From contig WKFK01000011.1 in the NCBI GenBank assembly GCA_014872815.1, forward strand, positions 248,001-312,000: 64,000 nt of DNA, read 5' to 3'. This DNA comes from Paracoccaceae bacterium (GTDB taxonomy: Bacteria > Pseudomonadota > Alphaproteobacteria > Rhodobacterales > Rhodobacteraceae). Below, piece by piece: positions 54,588 to 64,000 of the stretch; the first letter of the stretch is position 1, and every line of letters starts with the position of its first letter. The translations under genes were made by a program, and so were the position numbers. The notes under the pieces are model-generated. The model saw only the letters and a program-made list of their open reading frames with translations, had not been told where the DNA came from and ran no database searches.

Positions 54588-56189
54588 TTATTCAGCCGGG
54601 ACTGCAACGGACAGGCTGGCTTCTTTCGCCGGTGCCTTACGTACAGTCATCCACAGGTTGTAGCACATGATGAGAGAGCCAGCGAGGAACAGAACCCCAC
54701 CCAGACCGCGCACCACATACATCGGGAACTTCGCTGCCACAGTGTCGGCAAAGGAGTTCACCAAGAAGCCATTGGCATCCACTTCACGCCACATCAGGCC
54801 TTCCATGATACCGGTCACCCACATGGACGCCGCGTAGAGCACAATGCCGATGGTGGCGAGCCAGAAGTGCCAGCTTACAAGCTGCAGTGAGTAGAGACGC
54901 TCACGTTTCCACAGCACAGGCACCAGGAAGTACAGGCAGCCGAAGGTGATCATGCCGTTCCAGCCAAGTGCACCGGAGTGTACGTGACCAATGGTCCAGT
55001 CGGTGTAGTGAGACAGAGAGTTCACAGCGCGGATCGACATCATTGGACCTTCGAAAGTCGACATGCCGTAGAAACCTACCGAGATCACCATCATACGGAT
55101 CACAGGGTCGGTGCGCAGTTTGTCCCAAGCACCGGAAAGAGTCATCAGACCGTTGATCATGCCACCCCACGACGGCATCCACAGCACCACGGAGAACACC
55201 ATACCGAGGGTCGAGGCCCAGTCCGGCAGCGCAGTGTAGTGCAGGTGGTGCGGACCAGCCCAGATATACAGGAAGATCAGCGCCCAGAAGTGGATGATCG
55301 ACAGCTTGTAGGAGAACACCGGACGCTCAGCCTGCTTCGGAATGAAGTAGTACATCATGCCGAGGAAGCCCGCAGTCAGGAAGAAGCCCACAGCGTTGTG
55401 GCCGTACCACCACTGCACCATCGCGTCTTGCACACCGGCCCAAACAATCACGGACTTGGAGCCGAAGATGGACACCGGAATGGTCAGGTTGTTGACCACA
55501 TGCAGCATCGCCACAGTGACGATAAACGCGAGGAAGAACCAGTTGGCCACGTAGATGTGCGGCTCTTTACGCTTGATTACGGTACCGAGGAACACCGCCA
55601 GATAAGCAACCCAAACAATAGTCAACCACAGGTCCACATACCATTCAGGCTCGGCGTATTCTTTGGACTGCGTACCGCCCAGAAGGTAGCCTGTCGCTGC
55701 CAGAACGATAAAAAGTTGGTAGCCCCAGAAGACAAACCAACCCAGGTTGCCCCCCCAAAGCCGCGCCGCGCTGGTGCGCTGCACAACGTAGAAGGATGTC
55801 GCGATCAGCGCGTTACCGCCAAACGCAAAGATCACCGCCGAGGTGTGCAGAGGGCGCAGTCGACCAAAGTTGGCGAAGCCCTGTGCCCACTCAAAGTTGA
55901 GTGCCGGAAAGGCCAGTTGGAACGCGATAAAGACGCCCACCAAAAACCCTACGACGCCCCAGAAGGCGGTCGCGACCACGCCGAAGCGGACCACGTCATC
56001 CATGTATTCATCCTGCGGATGCACCTGCTCGGTGCCGGTTTTTCGCAGAACCCAAATAAAAAGCCCAAAGGACACACCCGCGATAAGCAGGGCGTGCACC
56101 ATATAAGCTAAATCACGCGCATAGTTGGCCGCTATCATCGCGAAAAACGTGATGAGGGCCAGCGCGATCAGCTTGAAGTAATTTACCAT
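54588..56189 (-). CDS. ccoN: cbb3 cytochrome c oxidase subunit I (catalytic)
   Basis: 533 residues, 12 or more membrane helices. Haem b/b3 and CuB His ligands are visible in [30 protein letters not shown] (with the cross-linked Tyr-His region), [14 protein letters not shown] and [15 protein letters not shown]. High-affinity, proton-pumping terminal oxidase used at low oxygen. First of ccoNOQP; an FNR box shared with the divergent usp gene is about 100 bases upstream. Confidence 0.98.
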   Translation of the reverse strand: MVNYFKLIALALITFFAMIAANYARDLAYMVHALLIAGVSFGLFIWVLRKTGTEQVHPQDEYMDDVVRFGVVATAFWGVVGFLVGVFIAFQLAFPALNFEWAQGFANFGRLRPLHTSAVIFAFGGNALIATSFYVVQRTSAARLWGGNLGWFVFWGYQLFIVLAATGYLLGGTQSKEYAEPEWYVDLWLTIVWVAYLAVFLGTVIKRKEPHIYVANWFFLAFIVTVAMLHVVNNLTIPVSIFGSKSVIVWAGVQDAMVQWWYGHNAVGFFLTAGFLGMMYYFIPKQAERPVFSYKLSIIHFWALIFLYIWAGPHHLHYTALPDWASTLGMVFSVVLWMPSWGGMINGLMTLSGAWDKLRTDPVIRMMVISVGFYGMSTFEGPMMSIRAVNSLSHYTDWTIGHVHSGALGWNGMITFGCLYFLVPVLWKRERLYSLQLVSWHFWLATIGIVLYAASMWVTGIMEGLMWREVDANGFLVNSFADTVAAKFPMYVVRGLGGVLFLAGSLIMCYNLWMTVRKAPAKEASLSVAVPAE

Positions 56190-56282
56190 TTCGCGTCCCT
56201 TCGTCTTGCCCTGCCCGATTCTTCTTCGGGCTTTGGGCGGATTTGACCAATCGTCTTTTGCAGGTGCAGCGAGCGATCCGCT

Positions 56283-56296
56283 TTGATCTGGGTCAA
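56283..56296. promoter_or_regulatory. FNR/FnrL box shared by ccoN and usp
   Basis: TTGATCTGGGTCAA, identical to the fnrL/hemN box. It lies 94 bases from the ccoN ATG and 113 from the usp ATG. For usp a -10 (TATCTA, 56322-56327) sits at the distance expected for a class II FNR promoter. On the ccoN side the -10 is less clear. Confidence 0.9.
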
Positions 56297-56409
56297 GGAA
56301 ACCCTTCCGAATGTCTGCCTGTATCTATTTCAAGAAACACGGCTTTCTATGCAGCCACATGCAAAAGTCGTATCCAAATTACATCTTTTCATAACACGGG
56401 TTAGTGACA

Positions 56410-57249
56410 ATGAACTACAAATCTTTGATGTGCGTTCTGACGGACTCGGACTTCACCGAAGCGCCTCTTGCACAAGGAATCGCGCTTGCGAAGGCTCAGG
56501 ACGCCCACCTTGATGTGCTCGCGCTTGGCGTGGATCGGTCGCAAACTGGCTACTTCTATGCGGGTGCAGACGCACTATTGATGCAAGAAATGCTCAAACG
56601 CGCCCACGAAGAGGCGGACGCGGTAAAGGCTGCAGCGGAGACAGCACTCGCAAAAACCGACATCCGTTGGGGGTGTGATACCGGCGTTACGCAGATCGCA
56701 GACCTGGGGCGACACGTGGCCGCACGGGCCCGTTTTGCCGACCTGGTCGTGCTCCCAAAGCCATACGGCAAGAATCAAGGCACCGAATTGGAGCCCACAT
56801 TGGAGGCCGCTTTGTTTGAAGGACAGGCCCCCGTTTTGATGGTACCTGAAACGGCGAAACCTTTCACCGCACCCAAAACGATTTCGATAGGCTGGAACGA
56901 AAGCGCCGAGGCGCTGGTCGCCACCCGCGCAGCCTTGCCATTCCTGAAAGCGGCGGACCTTGTTCATGTGGTGGTGATCGATCCGCCGACCCACGGCCCA
57001 AACCGTTCTGATCCCGGCGGCCTTCTGTCGCAATTCCTGTCTCGCCACGGTGTTCGTGTCGAAGTCGACGTTTTGTCCAAAACCCAACCACGCGTGTCTG
57101 ACGTCCTGTTGCGTCACGCAACGGACACAGAAACAGACATGATCGTCATGGGGGCATATGGCCACTCTCGTTTCCGCGAAGCGATCTTGGGCGGCGCCAC
57201 CCGTAACATGTTGGAACAATCCAACATTCCAGTGTTTTTGGCTCACTGA
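56410..57249 (+). CDS. Tandem universal stress protein (UspA family)
   Basis: 279 residues from ATG 56410 (a GTG at 56404 adds two residues). Two Usp domains: the first (1-140) is degenerate, the second ends with the ATP-binding signature IVMGAYGHSRFREAILGGATRN. Usp genes divergent from ccoN are frequent in Rhodobacteraceae. Likely a cytoplasmic stress protein induced by FnrL at low oxygen. Ends in a shared terminator. Confidence 0.92.
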   Translation: MNYKSLMCVLTDSDFTEAPLAQGIALAKAQDAHLDVLALGVDRSQTGYFYAGADALLMQEMLKRAHEEADAVKAAAETALAKTDIRWGCDTGVTQIADLGRHVAARARFADLVVLPKPYGKNQGTELEPTLEAALFEGQAPVLMVPETAKPFTAPKTISIGWNESAEALVATRAALPFLKAADLVHVVVIDPPTHGPNRSDPGGLLSQFLSRHGVRVEVDVLSKTQPRVSDVLLRHATDTETDMIVMGAYGHSRFREAILGGATRNMLEQSNIPVFLAH

Positions 57250-57302
57250 TTTGGGTCAGAATAAAGCTCATTCGGGTATCATGGGACGCCCACTATAGAG
57301 CA

Positions 57303-57331
57303 CAAAAGGCGGGGATCCCCCCGCCTTTTCC
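57303..57331. terminator. Bidirectional terminator between usp and fnrL
   Basis: Perfect stem AAAGGCGGGG / CCCCGCCTTT with loop ATCC (57305-57328), A-run on the left and T-run on the right, so it serves both converging genes. Confidence 0.93.
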
Positions 57332-57351
57332 ATTCCAGCAACGCTGAGGGT

Positions 57352-58092
57352 TTAAGCCATCATTCCGCCATCAGAATCGTCGCCGGCCTCATCAAGCAAG
57401 CGCTCAAAACTTGGTACAGTCACATGCCGCTTGCCTTCCAACTGGATCACCCCGTCACGTTTCAACGCTGACATCTGGCGGCTTACCGTTTCCAAAGTCA
57501 GGCCGAGATAGTCCGCCATCGCCTCACGGGTCAGCGGCAAATCAAACACAATCTTTCCGCCCACGCCCTCCAGCTTCAACGACGCATCGCGGCGCCCAAT
57601 AATGGACAGCAAGCTGGCGATTTTTTCGCGCGCGGTTTTACGCCCCAAAACCAGCATCCATTCACGCGCCGCATCAAGTTCATCCAATGTCATTTCAAGC
57701 AACCGTTGAGCGACATGTGGTGTCTCCAGCATCATGCTCTCAAACGGTTTGCGCCGGAAGCAGCACATCACCAGATCCGTGGTCGCCACAACGTCATAAG
57801 ACGCGGTTTCCCGACCTGGGCGACCAACAAAGTCGCTCGGCAACAAAAGCCCCACCATCTGCGTGCGCCCATCTTCCATGGTTTGCGTGAGCGAGGCGAT
57901 GCCGGACACCACCGAGCCGACAAATTCCATGCGATCTCCGGACCAGATCACCGTCTGACCGGCTTCAAAACTCCGATAGTATTTGATGCCCTCAAGTGTC
58001 TCAAGTTCATCCGTATCACACCGCGCGCACACGGCGCGATGCTTAATTGGGCAGCTATCGCAGCCGACTGTTAAGTCCAATGTCTCGTTCAT
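57352..58092 (-). CDS. fnrL: FNR-type oxygen-sensing regulator FnrL
   Basis: 246 residues from ATG 58090-58092 (MNETLDLTVGCDSCP). N-terminal cluster cysteines Cys11, Cys14, Cys22 and Cys25, with Cys110/111 for the fourth ligand, can hold an oxygen-labile [4Fe-4S]. cNMP-binding-like barrel (GQTVIWSGDRMEFVGSVVSG). The C-terminal Crp helix-turn-helix has LTLETVSRQM, whose Glu and Ser-Arg read TTGAT half-sites, matching the boxes in this window. The FNR box at 58112-58125 is only 20 bases from its start, so FnrL probably represses itself while activating divergent hemN. Confidence 0.96.
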   Translation of the reverse strand: MNETLDLTVGCDSCPIKHRAVCARCDTDELETLEGIKYYRSFEAGQTVIWSGDRMEFVGSVVSGIASLTQTMEDGRTQMVGLLLPSDFVGRPGRETASYDVVATTDLVMCCFRRKPFESMMLETPHVAQRLLEMTLDELDAAREWMLVLGRKTAREKIASLLSIIGRRDASLKLEGVGGKIVFDLPLTREAMADYLGLTLETVSRQMSALKRDGVIQLEGKRHVTVPSFERLLDEAGDDSDGGMMA

Positions 58093-58111
58093 CGCCTGTT
58101 CATACCTAGAC

Positions 58112-58125
58112 TTGATCTGGGTCAA
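58112..58125. promoter_or_regulatory. FNR/FnrL box between fnrL and hemN
   Basis: TTGATCTGGGTCAA. Toward hemN it is followed by a -10-like CATCTAT (58142-58148). Toward fnrL it is within 20 bases of the start codon, where it would block polymerase. Confidence 0.92.
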
Positions 58126-58148
58126 AGGTTCGCATTCCCTACATCTAT

Positions 58149-59516
58149 ATGAGTACGCTCATGGAACAGGAAAAACAATTGGCCAAACTCGGACTGTTTG
58201 ACGCGAAGGTTCCGCGTTACACAAGCTATCCGACAGCACCACACTTCAACAATGACGTTACGCCAGACACCTACAAGGCGTGGATTGAAGCGATTCCAAC
58301 CGGTTCGCAAGTCTCCCTCTACGTGCATGTGCCGTTTTGTCGCCGCCTCTGTTGGTTCTGCGCGTGCCGCACGCAGGGCACGTCCACGCTCTCTCCGGTT
58401 GCAGCTTATGTAGAGACGTTGAAAGACGAACTCAAAATTCTGCAAGCTTCCCTGCCCGAAGGTGTGACCCTATCTCGCCTACATTGGGGCGGCGGAACAC
58501 CAACCCTGCTTGACGCGCCCATGATGGAAGACCTCGCCAGTGCGATCTTCGACGTTGCGCCTATGGCCCAGAACGGCGAGTTCTCGGTGGAGATCGATCC
58601 CAATGAAATCGACCACAGCCGACTGGACGCGCTGGCTAAGGCCGGCATGAACCGCGCATCCATTGGCGTGCAGGATTTTGACGATGAAATCCAAAAAACC
58701 ATTGGTCGCATCCAAGGCTATGACATCACCCGTGATGCGGTCGAAATGATCCGCGCGCATGGCGTGAAAAGCGTGAATGCGGACATTCTGTTCGGCCTGC
58801 CACACCAAACTCAAGCGCGTATCACGGAAAGCGTCCAGAAACTGCTGTCGCTCTCTCCCGACCGTGTGGCGCTCTACGGCTATGCGCACGTCCCTTGGAT
58901 GGCGAAACGCCAGCAAATGATCCCCTCTGACGCGCTTCCAACACCGCAGGAACGTCTCGCGCTGTTTGAAACCGCACGCAAACTCTTCCTTTGGGACGAC
59001 TACGACGAAATTGGCATCGACCACTTCGCCACCAAAACCGATGGCCTGTCTGTGGCACAGCGTAAAGGCACACTGCGCCGCAATTTTCAGGGCTACACGG
59101 ATGATACAGCCGACGTGCTTCTGGCGGTTGGTGCGTCATCCATTGCGCGCTTCCCGCAAGGCTACGCGCAAAACGCCCCGGCCACTTCGGCTCACACCAG
59201 CGCCATTCGAGACGGACAGTTTTCCACCTCCCGCGGGCACACCTTCACCGATGAGGATCGCCTGCGCGGCCGCCTGATCGAAGCCCTGATGTGCGACTTC
59301 CGCATCGATGCCGAAGAAATTGTCGACCGCTTCGACATCTCCCGCGCCGAGTTGAACGAGTTGTTCTCCAAGGTCATGGCGCAATTTCCGGACATCTTGG
59401 CGCTGGAAAGTAACGCCTTGGTCATCCCGGATCCTGCGCGTCCGTTGACCCGCATGATTGCGCGGGCGTTTGATTCTTATGACATGAGTAAGGCACAACA
59501 CAGCGCTGCGATCTGA
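58149..59516 (+). CDS. hemN: Oxygen-independent coproporphyrinogen III dehydrogenase (radical SAM)
   Basis: Anaerobic counterpart of HemF. 455 residues; start ATG 58149, with a second ATG at 58161. The second is attractive because the FNR box and -10 predict transcription starting at about 58155-58160, which would make the mRNA leaderless. Radical SAM cluster motif Cys-x3-Cys-x2-Cys in HVPFCRRLCWFCACRTQG (~61-68), GGGTPTLL near 118, and the HemN C-terminal domain. The RYTSYPTAPHFNN start is diagnostic. Divergent from fnrL with a shared FNR box. Confidence 0.96.
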   Translation: MSTLMEQEKQLAKLGLFDAKVPRYTSYPTAPHFNNDVTPDTYKAWIEAIPTGSQVSLYVHVPFCRRLCWFCACRTQGTSTLSPVAAYVETLKDELKILQASLPEGVTLSRLHWGGGTPTLLDAPMMEDLASAIFDVAPMAQNGEFSVEIDPNEIDHSRLDALAKAGMNRASIGVQDFDDEIQKTIGRIQGYDITRDAVEMIRAHGVKSVNADILFGLPHQTQARITESVQKLLSLSPDRVALYGYAHVPWMAKRQQMIPSDALPTPQERLALFETARKLFLWDDYDEIGIDHFATKTDGLSVAQRKGTLRRNFQGYTDDTADVLLAVGASSIARFPQGYAQNAPATSAHTSAIRDGQFSTSRGHTFTDEDRLRGRLIEALMCDFRIDAEEIVDRFDISRAELNELFSKVMAQFPDILALESNALVIPDPARPLTRMIARAFDSYDMSKAQHSAAI

Positions 59517-59563
59517 TCTCAGGCGGATCATACTTTCAAATTGGGCCGGTCCACTGGATCGGC

Positions 59564-60007
59564 CTATTTTGGTGGCACCCACTGATAGAGCGTATCGAAC
59601 GCTTCCTGCCCGGTAACTTCAAATCCGTGCTGGCGATAAAACGCGTTGGCTGGGCTGTCTTTTAACACCATCAACCTCACCGGCAGATCCCGCTTTGCCG
59701 CATCGCGCAGCACACAGTGCAGGATTAGACTGCCGATCCCGCCACCTTGCTGATCCGGCGCGATATACAGGTGATCAAGATACAGATGATCACCTTTATC
59801 CTGCACCGCAAAGAAGCCCAGCAACTGCTTCCCTGACAACACCAGCGTTGTATCCGCTGGCACAAAACTGTCCAGAAACCGCCGTCGCGCCCGCTCCTGA
59901 TTGAAACGCCCCACAGCCTCCAGGCTGGGTCGCATCGCATTTACCCGCAGCGTGGCCAACCGCTTGGCATCGGTCTCTTTAGCTGCATCAAATCTTAAGC
60001 TGGTCAC
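59564..60007 (-). CDS. GNAT-family N-acetyltransferase
   Basis: 147 residues starting at GTG (60005-60007), overlapping the yejF stop (GTGA). The acetyl-CoA loop is in DQQGGGIGSLILHCVLRDA (~87-105), with LYLDHLYIAP before it and NAFYRQHGFEVTG after it. Substrate unknown. The coupling to a peptide/microcin-C-type ABC transporter recalls acetyltransferases that inactivate imported compounds, but that is speculative. Confidence 0.87.
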   Translation of the reverse strand: MTSLRFDAAKETDAKRLATLRVNAMRPSLEAVGRFNQERARRRFLDSFVPADTTLVLSGKQLLGFFAVQDKGDHLYLDHLYIAPDQQGGGIGSLILHCVLRDAAKRDLPVRLMVLKDSPANAFYRQHGFEVTGQEAFDTLYQWVPPK

Positions 60008-61584
60008 GTCGGCGCCGCCGCCAGCAGCTCACGTGTGTAATCGGTCTGTGGGTTCTCAAACAGATCCTCTGACGCGCCCGCCTCCACCACATCCCCGGTT
60101 TTCATCACCATGATCTTATGGCTCATCGCCCGCACCACATGCAGGTCATGGCTGATGAACAGATAGGACAGACCGTATTTCTTCTGCAAATCTCGCAGAA
60201 GTTCCACAATCTGCACCTGCACCGTCATATCCAACGCCGAGGTCGGTTCATCCAGCACCACCAGCTTGGGGCGCAATATCATCGCCCGCGCAATCGCAAT
60301 CCGCTGACGCTGCCCGCCGGAAAACTCATGCGGATAGCGGTCCATTGCCGCCGGGTCGAGACCAACCTCGGTCATGACTTCGCCCACCAAGGTGCGCGTA
60401 TCACGTCCATCCGGGTTGCCATGCACACCTAGCCCTTCAGAGATGATCTGCTCACAGGTCATACGTGGACTCAGACTGCCAAACGGGTCCTGAAACACAA
60501 TCTGCATGTCCTTGCGCAGCGCGCGCAGCTCTTTAGTGCTCCACTGACGCACATCATGTCCGTCGAAAGTGATTTTGCCGTCGCTGCTGATCAACCGCAT
60601 GATCGCCAGCGCCAACGTGGTCTTGCCAGAACCACTCTCGCCCACAATTCCGAGCGTTTCCCCGGCTCGCACCGACAAGCTTGAATCATTCACTGCTTTG
60701 ACGTGCCCAACTGTGCGTTTCAGCAGACCTTGCTGAATCGGGAACCACACCCGCAGGTTCTCGGTAGACACCATCTCTTCGGCACTGTCATCGACCGGCT
60801 CCGGCACACCGGACGGCTGCGCGCTCAGCAACAACTGCGTATAGGGATGCTGCGGGTTATCAAATATTTCCGACACAGGCCCGGCTTCAACAATCTCGCC
60901 ATCCTTCATGACACAGACCTTGTCGGCAATCCGCCGCACCACGCCCAAATCATGCGTGATGAACAAAAGCCCCATGCCCTCACTGGCCTTCAGCTCCGCC
61001 AACAGCTGCAAAATCTGCGCCTGAATGGTCACGTCGAGAGCCGTGGTCGGCTCATCCGCAATCAGAATATCCGGCTTATTCGCCAGCGCCATCGCGATCA
61101 TCACCCGCTGCCGTTGCCCACCGGACAGTTGATGCGGATAGGAGCTCAACCGTTGCTCCGCATCGCGCAGACCAACCTTCTGCAAAAGCTCCAACACCCG
61201 CGCTCGGGCCTTGTCGCCTGTCACGCCTTGGTGCAGGGCTAGACTCTCACCCAATTGCTTCTCAATCGTGTGCAACGGGTTGAGCGATGTCATCGGCTCC
61301 TGAAAGATAAAGCTGATGTCGTTGCCACGCACCTTGCGCAACAGCTTGTCAGGCGCGGCAACCATTTCCTGACCATCATAGATCACCGATCCGGACACCT
61401 CTGCGCTTCCCGGCAGCAAGGACACGGTGGACAAGGCCGTCACCGACTTACCAGACCCGGATTCCCCCACAAGCGCCACGGTCTCACCGCGATCTACCGT
61501 GAAGGACACACCTTTTACGGCTTCAACACGTTCTCCATCCTGCCGGAAAGCCACGCGCAGGCCTTTGACCTCCAAAACGCTCAT
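60004..61584 (-). CDS. yejF: ABC transporter, fused ATP-binding protein (YejF type)
   Basis: 526 residues with two complete ATPase domains: Walker A GESGSGKS (~41) and GESGSGKT (~313); signatures [12 protein letters not shown] and [12 protein letters not shown]; Walker [13 protein letters not shown] and [11 protein letters not shown]. The fused layout is that of YejF, which powers import of peptides and microcin C. It overlaps yejE by four bases. Confidence 0.94.
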   Translation of the reverse strand: MSVLEVKGLRVAFRQDGERVEAVKGVSFTVDRGETVALVGESGSGKSVTALSTVSLLPGSAEVSGSVIYDGQEMVAAPDKLLRKVRGNDISFIFQEPMTSLNPLHTIEKQLGESLALHQGVTGDKARARVLELLQKVGLRDAEQRLSSYPHQLSGGQRQRVMIAMALANKPDILIADEPTTALDVTIQAQILQLLAELKASEGMGLLFITHDLGVVRRIADKVCVMKDGEIVEAGPVSEIFDNPQHPYTQLLLSAQPSGVPEPVDDSAEEMVSTENLRVWFPIQQGLLKRTVGHVKAVNDSSLSVRAGETLGIVGESGSGKTTLALAIMRLISSDGKITFDGHDVRQWSTKELRALRKDMQIVFQDPFGSLSPRMTCEQIISEGLGVHGNPDGRDTRTLVGEVMTEVGLDPAAMDRYPHEFSGGQRQRIAIARAMILRPKLVVLDEPTSALDMTVQVQIVELLRDLQKKYGLSYLFISHDLHVVRAMSHKIMVMKTGDVVEAGASEDLFENPQTDYTRELLAAAPT

Positions 61585-62687
61585 GAGAAAGTCTTCCTTG
61601 GGTCAAATGCATCGCGCACGCCTTCAAAGATGAAGACCAGAAGCGACAGCATGATGGCAAAGGTGAAAAACGCGGTGAACGCCAGCCACGGCGCCTGAAG
61701 GTTTTGCTTCGCCTGAAGGGTCAACTCCCCAAGGCTCGGCGCCGACGACGGCAGACCAAAACCAAGGAAGTCCAACCCGGCCAGCGTGCTGATCGTGCCG
61801 GTCACAATGAACGGCAGCATGGTCACGGTCGCCACCATCGCATTGGGCAGCATGTGGCGGAACATGATAACGCGGTTGCTCACGCCCAGCGCTTTGGCTG
61901 CGCGCACATATTCCAGATTGCGCGCCCGCAAGAACTCTGCCCTGACCACACCGACAAGCGCCGTCCAGCTGAACAACACCGTCAACAGCACAAGCAGCCA
62001 GAAACTACGCCCCAAAATCGCGAACATAATGATGATAATATAAAGGCTCGGCGTCGCGCCCCAAATCTCGATCAGCCGCTGAAAAATCAGATCAATCCAG
62101 CCACCAAAGTACCCCTGTATGGCCCCCGCCGCGATGCCAATCAGGCTCGCCGCCGTGGTCACCACCAGCGTGAAGATGATCGACAATCGGAAGCCATAGA
62201 TCACCCGCGCAACCACATCCCGTTTCCGGTCATCGGTGCCAAGCCAGTTGGTCCCATCCGGCGGCAACGGCGCCGCGCCTGGTCGATCTACTGGCGTGTC
62301 ATAGCTGTACGGGATCAGCGGCCAAAGCGTCCAACCTTTGTCGAACTCCGCATGTTCAAACGTGCCCGCGTCGATCTGTTCCAGCATCTCCTCCGGCTCG
62401 TCGAAACAATCCTCGACCCCGCCAGAGGCAATCAGACATTCCACCACAGGATCTGTGTAAACCGCCTCGGTTTTGAAATCTCCGCCAAAGGTGGTCTCAG
62501 GGTAAAAGTTGAAGATCGGCGTGAAATATTCACCGCGATAGTTGATCAAGATCGGCCGGTCATTCGCAATGAACTCGGCAAATAAGGAGACCACAAACAT
62601 CACAGTGAAGATGATCAAGGACCACAAGGCCCGCCGGTTGCGCTTAAAGTTGTTCCAGCGACGTTGGTTCAGGGGAGACAATGCCAT
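61581..62687 (-). CDS. yejE: ABC transporter permease (YejE type)
   Basis: 368 residues. An N-terminal cytoplasmic/membrane segment (NNFKRNRRALWSLIIF) is followed by a large periplasmic insert (about 48-150), typical of YejE, and the permease core with the EAA-like AAKALGVSNRVIMFRHMLPN near 265. Starts one base from the yejB stop. Identification is good by layout. Confidence 0.94.
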   Translation of the reverse strand: MALSPLNQRRWNNFKRNRRALWSLIIFTVMFVVSLFAEFIANDRPILINYRGEYFTPIFNFYPETTFGGDFKTEAVYTDPVVECLIASGGVEDCFDEPEEMLEQIDAGTFEHAEFDKGWTLWPLIPYSYDTPVDRPGAAPLPPDGTNWLGTDDRKRDVVARVIYGFRLSIIFTLVVTTAASLIGIAAGAIQGYFGGWIDLIFQRLIEIWGATPSLYIIIIMFAILGRSFWLLVLLTVLFSWTALVGVVRAEFLRARNLEYVRAAKALGVSNRVIMFRHMLPNAMVATVTMLPFIVTGTISTLAGLDFLGFGLPSSAPSLGELTLQAKQNLQAPWLAFTAFFTFAIMLSLLVFIFEGVRDAFDPRKTFS

Positions 62688-63775
62688 CAGCCTTCCCTCT
62701 TCTCAAAATCAATGCGGGGATCGACAAAGACGTACATCAGGTCAGACAAGATGCCGACCACAAGGCCAATAAGGCCAAACACAAATAGCGTGCCAAAGAT
62801 CACCGGATAATCCCGCGCCACCGCGGCTTCAAAGCCCAATCGCCCTAGCCCATCAAGCGAGAATATCGTCTCAATCAGGACTGATCCGCCAAAGAACACT
62901 CCGATAAACACCGCCGGAAAACCTGCGATCACAATCAGCATCGCATTGCGGAACACGTGACCATAAAGCACCCGCTTCTCGGTCAAGCCTTTGGCCCGCG
63001 CGGTCATCACATAGTGCTTTTTGATCTCATCCAAAAAGCTGTTCTTGGTCAGCAGTGTCAGCGTGGCAAAGGCGGCAATTGTCGAGGCCAAAACTGGCAA
63101 AGTGATGTGCCAGAAGTAATCCAATACTTTGCCGATCGTCGTCAGGTCTTCGAAGTTGTCCGAGGTCAGCCCCCGCAGCGGGAAAATCTTCCAGTAAGAG
63201 CCACCGGCAAACAGCACCAGAAGCATGATCGCGAACAGGAACCCGGGAATAGCATAACCGATAATGATCGCCCCTGAAGTCCAGGTATCAAACGGCGTGC
63301 CATCCTTGACTGCCTTGCGAATGCCCAACGGAATAGACACAGCATAGGCAATCAGCGTCGCCCATAGCCCCAGCGTGATCGACACCGGCATCTTCTCTAA
63401 CACCAAGTCCACCACGGTGATTTTACGGAAATAGCTCTCCCCAAAATCAAGCCGCAAATAGTTGCCCATCATCGTCAAGAAGCGTTCCAAAGGCGGTTTG
63501 TCAAAGCCAAACTCCTTTTCCAGCTCTTCGATGAACTCTTTGGGCAACCCCCGTGCGCCTAAGTACTCACTGTCCGACCCGAAAGTCTCCTCCGTGGCCA
63601 CATCATCGCCGCCTCCTGCAAAGCCGGAGAACACATCCCCCTCTCCCTGCATTTTGGCAAGCACCTGTTCCACAGGGCCACCTGGCACAAATTGCACCAG
63701 CGTGAAGTTGATGATCATGACCCCAAGTAGCGTCGGGATCACAAGCAATAGTCGTCGGAGGATATAGGCGCCCAC
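62687..63775 (-). CDS. yejB: ABC transporter permease (YejB type)
   Basis: 362 residues. Starts [19 protein letters not shown], the typical dipeptide-permease B N-terminus, with [16 protein letters not shown] near 30-45 and the EAA-loop [22 protein letters not shown] near 250. A periplasmic insert between helices 1 and 2 (about 45-115) is characteristic of YejB. Follows the solute-binding gene by four bases. Confidence 0.95.
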   Translation of the reverse strand: MGAYILRRLLLVIPTLLGVMIINFTLVQFVPGGPVEQVLAKMQGEGDVFSGFAGGGDDVATEETFGSDSEYLGARGLPKEFIEELEKEFGFDKPPLERFLTMMGNYLRLDFGESYFRKITVVDLVLEKMPVSITLGLWATLIAYAVSIPLGIRKAVKDGTPFDTWTSGAIIIGYAIPGFLFAIMLLVLFAGGSYWKIFPLRGLTSDNFEDLTTIGKVLDYFWHITLPVLASTIAAFATLTLLTKNSFLDEIKKHYVMTARAKGLTEKRVLYGHVFRNAMLIVIAGFPAVFIGVFFGGSVLIETIFSLDGLGRLGFEAAVARDYPVIFGTLFVFGLIGLVVGILSDLMYVFVDPRIDFEKREG

Positions 63776-63779
63776 CGGA

Positions 63780-64000
63780 TTATTTCCTCAACGCGCCAGA
63801 GGCGATCAAAGCCTCATGCTTCTCTTTTTCATACCACCAGAAATCCAACACACCTGTTGCATAAGGCGGCAGCTCATCGGGCCGTCCATACATGTCAAAG
63901 TAAGCCACCCAGCTCTCTCCGACATAACCGGCGTGCGCCATGATACGTTCATACCGCAAAGCACGATCTAGCGCTGTCAGCGCTACAACCTCGTCTTCGC
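63780..64000 (-). CDS. yejA: Peptide ABC transporter solute-binding protein (YejA type), C-terminal part
   Basis: The last ~72 residues of a substrate-binding protein, cut by the window edge, translated directly: [19 protein letters not shown], then [31 protein letters not shown], ending ALRK. The ALDR...LRYE, GRP..PPY and WW..D/EK pattern matches YejA-type binding proteins. First gene of yejABEF in the usual order. Confidence 0.85.
   Translation of the reverse strand, partial: EDEVVALTALDRALRYERIMAHAGYVGESWVAYFDMYGRPDELPPYATGVLDFWWYEKEKHEALIASGALRK

Noticed and set aside
1-64000. tRNA, rRNA, CRISPR arrays, insertion sequences, prophage or plasmid origin
   Set aside because: Gene-free stretches were examined and none shows a cloverleaf, repeat-spacer pattern, transposase, integrase or iteron set.

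Overview
The window is chromosomal DNA from an aerobic/microaerobic alphaproteobacterium of the family Rhodobacteraceae (Roseobacter group). The evidence is the F1-ATPase gene order, the ccoNOQP-ccoGHIS-fnrL-hemN respiratory block with FNR boxes, a small acidic RTX-like protein with a short N-terminal membrane segment, perfect CtrA boxes (TTAA-N7-TTAA), and many SLRPVLRP-type linkers. Genes are dense on both strands. There is no rRNA, tRNA, CRISPR array, insertion sequence or prophage.

Layout. 1-3.5 kb: atpH-atpA-atpG-atpD (minus strand, atpD cut by the window edge). 3.9-7.1 kb: RTX-like protein, a methyltransferase and glyoxalase II. 7.3-14.1 kb: clpA coupled to an M23 peptidase, then a MotA/ExbB-like plus MotB/OmpA-like ion-driven motor pair with an unusually long stalk. 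14.2-18.6 kb: chaC-like, DUF2125, extensin-like, prephenate dehydrogenase and hisC. 18.9-19.3 kb: an unknown small protein behind a perfect CtrA box. 19.7-23.4 kb: an ectoine-hydrolase-type operon (aminotransferase, DoeA-like, ArgE-like). 23.5-25.4 kb: rpsD and an A/T-richer DNase-I-fold gene. 25.5-26.5 kb: divergent wHTH regulator and VOC gene with a shared operator. 26.5-28.7 kb: Hint-domain protein (second CtrA box) and an LpxR-like protein. 28.9-32.9 kb: LuxR-type response regulator, a secreted SUOX-fold protein with no cysteine, and a hybrid histidine kinase. 32.9-39.3 kb: a LysR-flanked acyl-CoA catabolic operon. 39.4-42.4 kb: hemE, hemC, hemF. 42.5-47.0 kb: an SDR lacking the catalytic Lys, a rRNA-methyltransferase-like gene, clpS, a HAD hydrolase and a DD-carboxypeptidase with a SPOR domain. 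47.1-59.5 kb: the microaerobic block (ccoS, ccoI, ccoH, ccoG, an AraC regulator, ccoP, ccoQ, ccoO, ccoN, usp, fnrL, hemN). 59.6-64.0 kb: a GNAT gene and the yejFEB(A) peptide ABC transporter.

How the parts fit. FnrL (57.4-58.1 kb) should switch on the high-affinity cbb3 oxidase, its assembly genes and oxygen-independent haem synthesis (hemN) when oxygen falls, while hemF is the oxygen-dependent counterpart. Four FNR boxes of nearly one sequence are visible. Three lie where expected (ccoG, ccoN/usp, fnrL/hemN). The fourth (52681-52694) reads into an AraC-family gene through a roughly 170-base leader that can fold into three consecutive hairpins. The largest has a 17-bp stem whose two non-Watson-Crick positions are G-U pairs only in the minus-strand RNA. 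I regard this as the best candidate for something undescribed here. Other candidates are the long-stalk motor pair, the cysteine-free SUOX-fold protein beside a hybrid kinase, and the two CtrA-box genes of unknown role.
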